Part shown: positions 6,721 through 11,981 of the stretch, piece after piece
How the letters are laid out: every line of letters begins with the position of its first letter
Numbering within the stretch: the stretch's first letter is position 1
NCBI GenBank assembly: GCA_016929775.1
Contig: JAFGIE010000127.1
Coordinates: forward strand, 1-11,981
Direction: 5' to 3'
DNA: 11,981 nucleotides
DNA from: Anaerolineae bacterium
Lineage (GTDB): Bacteria > Chloroflexota > Anaerolineae > JAFGEY01
Made by a program: the position numbers and the translations under genes
Notes under the pieces: model-generated
The model's database searches: none
Seen by the model: only the letters and a program-made list of their open reading frames with translations
What the model was told of the DNA's origin: nothing

Positions 6721-6742
6721 CCCCCTTCCTGCAGGGAGGGGG
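6721..6742. repeat. C/G-rich palindrome between convergent genes
   Basis: CCCCCTTCC (6721-6729) pairs with GGGAGGGGG (6734-6742), with one T-G wobble, around TGCA. It lies 11 nt after the lipoprotein stop and about 75 nt from the stop of the convergent permease. There is no T tract. It may act as a transcript end or be a dispersed intergenic repeat; a weaker TCCC/GGGA stem follows near 6770. Confidence 0.5.
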
Positions 6743-6818
6743 CTGGGGGGGCACATCTCTCCCAACGCGGGAAGGGGCGACTGCGCCTTTCCCTGTCTGT
6801 GCGCGCCCCGGACCTTCA

Positions 6819-7856
6819 CTACCGCAGCCGGACGCGCGGGTCGAACGCCGCGTACAGGATGTCCGAGAGCACGTTCCCCAAGATCACGGCGATCGACCCG
6901 ATCACGAACCCCGCCAGCACGACTGGATAGTCGCGCTTGAAATTCGCCTCTACGAACATGCGCCCCAGCCCGGGCCAAGACCAGATCGTCTCGGTGATCA
7001 CGGCGCCGCCCAGCAGTCCCGTGACCTGCGGTCCCAGCATGGTGGCGATCGGGATCAGCGCGTTCCGTCCCGCGTGGACATAGGTCACCGCCCGCTCCTT
7101 GAGCCCTTTGGCGCGCGCGGTGCGGATATAGTCCTGGTGGACGACCTCCAGCACCTCGGTCCGCAGGAAGCGCGAGATGACGGCGACCCCGCCCGTCGCC
7201 AGGATCAGCGCGGGCGGCAGGAGGTGCTGGAGGCGGTCGAGCAGGTCGTACCGGAAGCGGTTATCGGGCGTGACGGTGTACATGCCCCCCATCGGGATGC
7301 TGGGCAGCCCCCACTGCTTGAACTTGACGGCAAAGAGCATCATGGCGATCAGGCTCAGCCAAAAGGAGGGCACGGCGTCAAAGATCACCGCCATCACACG
7401 CGAGGCGTTGTCAAACAGGCTGTTCTGCTTGACCGCCGAATAGACCCCCACCGGCACGCCGATCGCATAGCTGATCAGCAGCGCCGCGATGTTGAGCTGA
7501 ACGGTCGCTGGCACGCGCTCCATGATCATCTCGGTCGCCGGGCGCTTCTCCAGGTAGGACCGGCCAAAGTCGAGCCGAAGGGCACCGCGCGTCAGCGCGC
7601 GCTCGTCGACCTCCATGCCCACGTACCGCATCCAGTCGTTGCCGAGCAGCCAGATCCCGTATTGGACGATCACGGGCTTGTCCAGGCCGAGTTGGCGCCG
7701 GATCGCCTCGCGCGTTTCAGCCTTGATCCGGGGGTTGAACGTCATCTGCAACACCGGATCGCCGGGTGCGAGCTTGATGATCACAAAGGTGATGATCGTG
7801 ATCCCGAGAAAGGTCGGGATTGCCTGTAGCAGCCGTCGGATCAGGTAACGGGTCAT
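6819..7856 (-). CDS. ABC transporter permease, DppB/OppB type (second copy)
   Basis: A 345-residue inner-membrane protein. MTRYLIRRLLQAIPTFLGITIITF is the standard first transmembrane helix, followed by KLAPGDP, a periplasmic stretch and about five more membrane segments in the binding-protein-dependent permease fold. The cytoplasmic coupling loop for the ATPase is RTARAKGLKERAVTYVHAGRNALIP, and GLLGGAVITETIWSWPGLG follows near the C-terminus, as is usual for the family. Most residues are identical to the permease at 10290-11330, so the two are recent paralogs. A possible GAGG ribosome-binding site lies about 10 nt before the ATG at 7854-7856. The repeat array starts about 30 nt upstream and I see no promoter there, so expression may depend on the cassette or on read-through. 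No DppC partner adjoins downstream. Confidence 0.93.
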   Translation of the reverse strand: MTRYLIRRLLQAIPTFLGITIITFVIIKLAPGDPVLQMTFNPRIKAETREAIRRQLGLDKPVIVQYGIWLLGNDWMRYVGMEVDERALTRGALRLDFGRSYLEKRPATEMIMERVPATVQLNIAALLISYAIGVPVGVYSAVKQNSLFDNASRVMAVIFDAVPSFWLSLIAMMLFAVKFKQWGLPSIPMGGMYTVTPDNRFRYDLLDRLQHLLPPALILATGGVAVISRFLRTEVLEVVHQDYIRTARAKGLKERAVTYVHAGRNALIPIATMLGPQVTGLLGGAVITETIWSWPGLGRMFVEANFKRDYPVVLAGFVIGSIAVILGNVLSDILYAAFDPRVRLR

Positions 7857-7884
7857 GGGTGGGCCTCAGGAGAGATGGAACAAC

Positions 7885-8124
7885 GAATTGGACAGCGAAT
7901 TGGACAGCGAATGGGGAATGTAACGAATTGGACAGCGAATTGGGCAGCGAATGGGGAATGCAGCGAATTGGACAGCGAATTGGACAGCGAATGAAGAAGG
8001 GAACGAATGGGACAGCGAATGGGGAATGCAGCGAATTGGACGGCGAATGGGGAATGCAGCGAATGGGACAGCGAGTTGGACAGCGAATGGGGCAGCGAAT
8101 GGGGAATGTAACGAATTGGACAAC
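7885..8124 (+). repeat. Modular minisatellite, left array (12-nt and 16-nt units)
   Basis: 240 nt made entirely of 18 contiguous units with no spacers: twelve 12-mers (consensus GAATTGGACAGC) and six 16-mers (consensus GAATGGGGAATGYARC, one variant GAATGAAGAAGGGAAC). 16-mers start at 7909, 7949, 7989, 8017, 8045 and 8097. All units begin GA and end C, nearly all GAAT...AGC or AAC. The array fills the space between the second permease start and the GxxExxY stop. The same units occur on the opposite strand at 9079-9237. Confidence 0.92.
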
Positions 8125-8155
8125 GAGCAGGGCTGAGAGCGGGTGAACTCGCTGT

Positions 8156-8950
8156 TCATACCCGTACAGCTTCTACCTGCAGCGCTGCGTTGGCAAAGTT
8201 GGCGAGTAGCCCGAGCTGCAGACGCAGGTGTCTCAGCCGGGCTTTGAGCTGCGCTCGCAGCGCGGCATCGAGTTCGCGGACAGCCACTGCCGCGAGCAGC
8301 ACCTTGCCTTCTACCAGGATCAGGCGCGCTGGCTGCATGCCCAGGCAATGGTCGTGATAGTACACCGGGATCTCTCGGATGTATTCGTGGTTGAGGTCAC
8401 GGGACGCGAGCTCCACCATCACCGCCCGTCGGTAGAGCCGATGCAGGAACCCGGGTCCCAACACTGCGTGCACGTGGTGGAGCGCCTCCAACAGCCGTCC
8501 CGTCAGTTCGGGGTAGAGCAGATCGTCCGCCAGCGGGTGCGCTGTCCACTCCGGATCCGGCCTTCTCCCGCGCAAAAAGTTGGGCAGGCGCGTATCCTGC
8601 AGCGATGCGGCGCCAAAGTTGACCACGATAGCCAGGTCGGCGTCGGTCACCTTGAGGTAGGACAGCGCCTGGGCCTTGTGAACCGGCAGGACCTCCGGCG
8701 CGACCTTGAGTTCCAGCAGGAGCTTGCCACCCTCTATCCAGACGTCGACCCGGTAGAGGCCTACGCGAACGTCACGGTAGTAGACCTCGAACGTCTTCTC
8801 GGTCTCGCAGCGGATATCCTGCTCTTCGAGGCCCAGCGCGACCGCATCCTGGTAGAACCGCTCCGGCAGCATCGGTCCCAGGCAGTTGTGGACGTCGAGC
8901 AACACACCCCGCACCCGGTAGCTCAGTTCCCTGTGGACGATCTCTGGCAT
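8156..8950 (-). CDS. Fused double GxxExxY protein (PDDEXK-like)
   Basis: A 264-residue protein made of two GxxExxY domains, where the family usually has one of about 125 residues. Domain 1 (about 1-125) opens IVHRELSYRVRGVLLDVHNCLGP. It keeps Glu30 and Tyr33 of the signature and has a nuclease-like core YRVDVWIEGGKLLLELK (Asp69, Glu80, Lys82) and Gln94. Domain 2 (about 148-264) has VHAVLGPGFLHRLY, but the positions matching Asp69/Glu80/Lys82 are Arg209/Ala220/Val222, so its active site is lost. The ATG at 8948-8950 is preferred because GGGGAG lies 4 nt upstream and the family starts near there; an ATG at 8962 would add four residues. Function of the family is unknown, and nuclease activity is inferred from fold only. 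The gene is flanked by repeat arrays on both sides, with no clear promoter. Confidence 0.85.
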   Translation of the reverse strand: MPEIVHRELSYRVRGVLLDVHNCLGPMLPERFYQDAVALGLEEQDIRCETEKTFEVYYRDVRVGLYRVDVWIEGGKLLLELKVAPEVLPVHKAQALSYLKVTDADLAIVVNFGAASLQDTRLPNFLRGRRPDPEWTAHPLADDLLYPELTGRLLEALHHVHAVLGPGFLHRLYRRAVMVELASRDLNHEYIREIPVYYHDHCLGMQPARLILVEGKVLLAAVAVRELDAALRAQLKARLRHLRLQLGLLANFANAALQVEAVRV

Positions 8951-8962
8951 CTCTCTCCCCAT

Positions 8963-9078
8963 TGGCGCCAGGGCCTATACCGCTCCAGATCCGAGCTCTT
9001 CCCTGAGCCGATCAGGAACAACCCGGTGAGCAGCCGCTCCCCCTACCCGATCGGTCTATTCACTCCCGTCTCCCGTCC
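8963..9078. other. Unassigned spacer between the GxxExxY start and the right array
   Basis: About 115 nt with no open frame or hairpin that I can support. A minus-strand TATAGG near 8975 has no matching -35 box. With the right array and the terminator it makes up the 362-nt gene-free stretch 8951-9312. Confidence 0.5.
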
Positions 9079-9237
9079 GTTCCTTCCTTCCCAATTCGTT
9101 CCCCTCTTCATCCGCTGTCCAATTCGTTCCCTTCCCAATTCGTTCCCTTCCTCATTCATTGTCCAATTCGTTGTGCGATTCGTTCCCTTCCCAATTCGTT
9201 CTCTTCCTCATTCGTTGTCCAATTCGTTGTCCAATTC
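9079..9237 (-). repeat. Modular minisatellite, right array (inverted relative to the left)
   Basis: Contiguous units that, read on the minus strand, match those of the left array: 12-mers GAATTGGACAAC (9214, 9226; variants at 9114, 9158, 9170) and 16-mers such as GAATTGGGAAGGGAAC (9126, 9182; variants at 9098, 9142, 9198). An irregular 19-nt unit lies at 9079. On the plus strand this reads GTTGTCCAATTC and GTTCCCTTCCCAATTC. It is more degenerate at its left end and decays into GTTGTCCCTCCC at 9238-9249. Confidence 0.9.
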
Positions 9238-9253
9238 GTTGTCCCTCCCCACA

Positions 9254-9295
9254 CAAAGGACCCAGTCTCAGCCTGTCCGAGACCGGGTCCCTTTG
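9254..9295 (-). terminator. Terminator of the importer operon after the DppC-type permease
   Basis: Read on the minus strand, CAAAGGGACCCGGTCTC (9295-9279) pairs with GAGACTGGGTCCTTTG (9269-9254), with one mismatch and one bulge, around a 9-nt loop; TTTGTGTGGGG follows. It begins about 17 nt after the permease stop at 9313. It should shield the GxxExxY cassette and the second DppB-type gene from operon transcription. Confidence 0.75.
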
Positions 9296-9312
9296 CATAC
9301 GGATGTGGCTGT

Positions 9313-10269
9313 CTATCGTCCGCGCATCATCGGGTCCAGCGCGTCGCGCAGCCCATCGCCGATCAGGTACAGGCAGAGGACCGTGACCGTGATCAGCAGC
9401 CCCGGAAAGATGACCAGGTGCGGCCCAAGCGTGAAATTGCCCTGCGCCTTGGTCAGCATGTTGCCCCACGTCGCCGTCGGTGGCTGCACGCCCAGCCCGA
9501 GAAAGCTGAGCGCGCTCTCGATCAAGATCAGCCCGCCGATGCTCCCCGCGGTGAGGATGATCACGATCGGGATCACGTTGGGCAGGACGTGGCGCAGGAT
9601 GATCTTGCCCATCGGCACGCCCAGTGCGTGCGCCGCCATCACATAGTCCCGCTCCCGGACCGAGAGCACCTCGCCGCGCACCAGGCGGCTGGTCCCCATC
9701 CACCCGTTCAGCGCCACAAAGACCACCAGCACGTACCACTTGGGCTTGAACAACTGAGTGACGATGATCAGGAAGAGCAGGAACGGGATCGATGACCAGG
9801 TGTTGATGAACCACATGATGATGTCGTCCACCCAGCCCCCGAAAAAGCCGGCGAGCGCGCCGATCGTCACCCCCACCGTCATAGTCAGTGCGGCGCCCGT
9901 CAGGCCCACCGTGAGCGAGATCCGGCCCCCAAACAGCAGGCGCGCCAGTTGGTCGCGCCCCAGCTCGTCGTTGCCCAGCCAGTGCTCGCCGCTGGGCGCT
10001 TCGTAGGCCTTGAGCAGGTCGATGTAGTTCGGGTTGACGCCGAGGATGTACTTGGCGGTCAGCGGCGCCGTGTAGGAGAGGAGCGCCAACAGGCCCAACA
10101 CCACGAACGCGGCGATGGTCAGCTTGTTGCGGCGCAGGCGATAGCCGACCATGTCCCAGTAGCTGACCGGTTCGTGCTCGATCTCGCGTTCCTGCAGCCG
10201 CAGGCGCGCGCGCTCGCGGGCGCTCATGTCTCCCTCGGGTCCGCCGCCCAATGTGATCGAAGTAGCCAT
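9313..10269 (-). CDS. ABC transporter permease, DppC/OppC type
   Basis: A 318-residue inner-membrane permease, partner of the DppB-type protein encoded just upstream. A cytoplasmic N-terminal tail (to about residue 48, with a charged RERARLRLQEREIEHEP run) precedes the first membrane helix. HWLGNDELGRDQLARLLFGGRISL is the family signature before the core helices. The ATPase-coupling loop is MAAHALGVPMGKIILRHVLPNVIPI, followed by LIESALSFLGLGVQPPTATWGNML, then a last helix and DALDPMMRGR. The ATG at 10267-10269 lies 20 nt after the stop of the preceding permease, with GAGGGATGGGG between, so they are translated from one message. A terminator follows the stop. No ATPase subunit gene is in the window. 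Confidence 0.95.
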   Translation of the reverse strand: MATSITLGGGPEGDMSARERARLRLQEREIEHEPVSYWDMVGYRLRRNKLTIAAFVVLGLLALLSYTAPLTAKYILGVNPNYIDLLKAYEAPSGEHWLGNDELGRDQLARLLFGGRISLTVGLTGAALTMTVGVTIGALAGFFGGWVDDIIMWFINTWSSIPFLLFLIIVTQLFKPKWYVLVVFVALNGWMGTSRLVRGEVLSVRERDYVMAAHALGVPMGKIILRHVLPNVIPIVIILTAGSIGGLILIESALSFLGLGVQPPTATWGNMLTKAQGNFTLGPHLVIFPGLLITVTVLCLYLIGDGLRDALDPMMRGR

Positions 10270-10289
10270 TTACCCCATCCCTCTAGGAA

Positions 10290-11330
10290 CTAGCGCAGGC
10301 GGATCCGCGGGTCGAACACCGCGTACAAAACGTCGGACAGCATGTTGCCGAGGATCACGGCGATCGCGCCGATCACGAACCCGGCGAGCACGACCGGATA
10401 GTCGCGCTTGAAATTGGCGTCGACGAACAGCCGCCCCAGCCCGGGCCAAGACCAGATCGTCTCGGTGATCACCGCGCCGCCTAGCAGTCCCGTGATCTGC
10501 GGGCCAAGAAAGGTGGCGATCGGGATCAGGGCGTTGCGCCCGGCGTGGACAAAGTTCACGATCCGTTCGCTCAGGCCCTTGGCGCGTGCCGTGCGGATAT
10601 AGTCCTGGTGGATCACCTCCAGCACCTCAGTGCGCATGAACCGGTACAGCCCGGCAATGCCGCCCGTCGCCAAGATCATCGCGGGCGGCAGGAGGTGCTT
10701 GAGCCGGTCAAAGAGGTCGTACTTGAAGCGGTTGTCGGGCGTGATCGTGTACATGCCACCCATCGCGATCGAGGGCAGGCCCCACTCCTTGAACTTGACG
10801 GCAAAGATCAGCATGACCATCAAGCTGAGCCAGAAACTGGGCACTGCGTTAAAGACGACCGCCAGCACGCGCGCGATATTGTCAAACACCCCGTTCTGCC
10901 TGACTGCGGCGATCACGCCCACGGGCACCCCGATCGTGTAGCTGATCAGCAGTGCCACGACGTTGAGCTGGATCGTGTTCGGGATCCGTTCCATGACAAG
11001 CTCGGTCGCCGGGCGCTTCTCCAGGTAGGACTTGCCAAAGTCAAGGCGCAGCACGCCCTTGGTCACGTACCGGTCCTGCGTCGTCTCGCCCGTGATCGCG
11101 TTCAACCAGTCGTTCCCGGTCAGCCAGATGATGTACTGCACGATCACCGGCTTGTCCAGTCCCAGCCCCTCGCGGATCTTCTGCCGGGTCTCGGGCTTGA
11201 TCTTGGGGTCGAACGTCATCTGCATGACCGGGTCGCCCGGGGCGAGCTTGATCACGACGAACGTGATCAGCGTGATCCCCAGGAAGGTCGGGATCGCCTG
11301 GAACAAGCGCCGGATCAGGTATCGCGTCAT
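10290..11330 (-). CDS. ABC transporter permease, DppB/OppB type (first copy)
   Basis: A 346-residue inner-membrane permease. It opens MTRYLIRRLFQAIPTFLGIT, has KLAPGDP after the first helix, then the periplasmic region and core helices; the coupling loop RTARAKGLSERIVNFVHAGRNALIP and GLLGGAVITETIWSWPGLG complete the family pattern. It should form the channel with the DppC-type protein encoded 20 nt downstream and receive ligand from the binding protein encoded upstream. GGAG lies 6 nt before the ATG at 11328-11330. It is nearly collinear with the copy at 6819-7856; differences concentrate in the periplasmic part after the first helix (about residues 40-95). Ligand (peptide, oligosaccharide or nickel) cannot be assigned from sequence. 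Confidence 0.95.
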   Translation of the reverse strand: MTRYLIRRLFQAIPTFLGITLITFVVIKLAPGDPVMQMTFDPKIKPETRQKIREGLGLDKPVIVQYIIWLTGNDWLNAITGETTQDRYVTKGVLRLDFGKSYLEKRPATELVMERIPNTIQLNVVALLISYTIGVPVGVIAAVRQNGVFDNIARVLAVVFNAVPSFWLSLMVMLIFAVKFKEWGLPSIAMGGMYTITPDNRFKYDLFDRLKHLLPPAMILATGGIAGLYRFMRTEVLEVIHQDYIRTARAKGLSERIVNFVHAGRNALIPIATFLGPQITGLLGGAVITETIWSWPGLGRLFVDANFKRDYPVVLAGFVIGAIAVILGNMLSDVLYAVFDPRIRLR

Positions 11331-11365
11331 GATTCTCTCCTATACAAAGACCTCTCGGTCGAACC

Positions 11366-11518
11366 GCAACGCTGCCGCGCGCGCCGCGACGCGTTGCAGG
11401 CCCACCACGGGGCCCTTGCGGCATGCGGACCCGGTTCCTGTCAGAGAACCGGGTCCGCACGCGTCTCGTCAGGTGCGGAACAGGTGATGGACCACGCGGG
11501 TCCACCACCTGTTCGCAC
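11366..11518 (-). promoter_or_regulatory. Three successive hairpins between solute-binding and permease genes
   Basis: In transcription order: a stem of about 20 bp (11518-11499 with 11493-11473, one bulge and one mismatch, loop of 5); a perfect 14-bp stem (11459-11446 with 11437-11424, loop of 8); and a GCAACGC/GCGTTGC 7-bp stem (11397-11391 with 11372-11366). None has a T tract. Such structures after a binding-protein gene often stabilise its message and lower expression of the permeases. I see no convincing promoter in the 196-nt gap. Confidence 0.6.
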
Positions 11519-11526
11519 GGTTCAGC

Positions 11527-11981
11527 TTACTCGGCCTTGATGAACCACTCGTGCACGTTGTACAGCGTGCTCCACGGCGCCGGGTTGACGTTGCCGATCC
11601 GGTCGTTGATCACCGTGATCGCGCGGGTGGCGTACAAGAAGACGTAGGGCACCTCGTCGTAAAAGATCTCTTGGATCTCCTTATAGATCGCGCCCCGGTC
11701 CTCGTACGAGCACCCCTCTACCGTCTTGGCCTCGAGCTCCATCGGCTCATAGTCGGGGCGGTAGAAGGAGGTAAAGTTGAACCCGCCGCCCGGGATGTCG
11801 TACTGGGCAAAGAACAGCGTCTCGTTGTCCGGGTCCACGCCGGTCCAGCCGATGCAGACCGCGTCGAACGTCTGTCCGAGCAAGACGTCGAGGTAGGCGT
11901 TCCACTCCATCGCCTCGATCTCAACCTCAACCCCGACCTCGCCCCACTGCTGCTGCGCGATCTGGATGATCTGCTCGCGGA
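11527..11981 (-). CDS. ABC transporter solute-binding protein, family 5 (C-terminal part)
   Basis: Only the last 150 or so residues are in the window; the frame is open to the right edge, where it reads REQIIQIAQQQWGEVGVEVEIEAMEWNAYLDVLLGQ. That is the usual family-5 passage leading to the second hinge. DPDNETLFFAQYDIPGGGFNFTSFYRPDYE, the AIYKEIQEIFYDEVPYVFLY helix and NVNPAPWSTLYNVHEWFI follow. The same order and C-terminal HEW signature occur in the protein encoded at 4273-6060, so they are paralogs. It is the first gene of the importer operon seen here and should deliver substrate to the permeases encoded downstream. An apparent ATG at 11910 is internal, not the start. Confidence 0.92.
   Translation of the reverse strand, partial: REQIIQIAQQQWGEVGVEVEIEAMEWNAYLDVLLGQTFDAVCIGWTGVDPDNETLFFAQYDIPGGGFNFTSFYRPDYEPMELEAKTVEGCSYEDRGAIYKEIQEIFYDEVPYVFLYATRAITVINDRIGNVNPAPWSTLYNVHEWFIKAE

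Larger units (their letters stand above)
7885..9249. mobile_element. Candidate cassette: GxxExxY gene between inverted repeat arrays
   Basis: A PDDEXK-like gene (8156-8950, -) lies between two minisatellites of the same unit types in opposite orientation. The cassette separates a DppB-type permease from the rest of its importer operon and follows the operon terminator at 9254-9295. There is no transposase, target-site duplication or classical terminal inverted repeat that I can see. I infer an inserted element from layout only. Confidence 0.4.

Noticed and set aside
7885..8124. CRISPR-like array
   Set aside because: The repeats are contiguous 12-mers and 16-mers with no unique spacers, and no cas gene is nearby.
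7820..8146. Plus-strand open frame of about 108 codons across the left repeat array
   Set aside because: It overlaps the start of the permease on the other strand, translates only the minisatellite and has no ribosome-binding site. Units of 16 nt shift the frame, so it is not a repeat protein.
8228..9646. Long plus-strand open frame (about 470 codons)
   Set aside because: It runs antisense through the GxxExxY gene, the right array, the terminator and the end of the DppC-type gene. It arises from GC-rich codon bias and matches no family.
11341..11400. Promoter (TTGCGG...TATAGG) before the first DppB-type permease
   Set aside because: The -10 match is poor, the spacing is about 19 nt, and it overlaps the ribosome-binding site.

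Overview
The window is GC-rich, with many predicted lipoproteins, family-5 peptide-binding proteins, a cyanobacterial-type GlgC and E. coli-like sigma-70 promoters. Together these suggest a Chloroflexota bacterium, perhaps class Anaerolineae. That is an inference from gene content and style; no rRNA or marker gene is present to prove it.

Left part (1-2005). The window opens in the last 42 codons of an arylsulfatase-like gene (+), closed by a strong hairpin. Two minus-strand genes follow: a small FmdB-type zinc-ribbon protein and a secreted rhodanese-like lipoprotein. The rhodanese frame meets an in-frame TGA exactly where the catalytic cysteine belongs. It then continues in the same frame through the rest of a well-conserved rhodanese domain. 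A 7-bp GC-rich stem-loop of the expected geometry for a bacterial SECIS starts 14 nt after the TGA. I read this as a candidate selenocysteine rhodanese; a nonsense pseudogene is the alternative. Its promoter is divergent from that of an unrecognised membrane-anchored protein (1337-2005, +).

Centre-left (2006-6710, all +). Endonuclease V (nfi), ADP-glucose pyrophosphorylase (glgC), a family-5 solute-binding lipoprotein and a small lipoprotein of unknown function. nfi and the solute-binding gene each have a recognisable promoter with a 17-nt spacer.

Right part (6819-11981, all -). In transcription order there is the C-terminus of a second family-5 solute-binding protein, a DppB-type permease, a DppC-type permease, a terminator, a repeat-flanked GxxExxY gene, and a second DppB-type permease closely similar to the first. 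This is a peptide/oligosaccharide ABC importer operon with a duplicated permease. The duplicate is separated from the rest by a cassette of about 1.4 kb: a fused two-domain GxxExxY (PDDEXK-like) gene between two modular minisatellites in opposite orientation, built from the same 12-nt and 16-nt units. The cassette looks like an inserted or mobile element and is the second main point of interest.

The importer and the separate plus-strand solute-binding gene converge on a short intergenic region with a C/G-rich palindrome. The two binding proteins share the same C-terminal signature, so both may feed the same or paralogous permeases.
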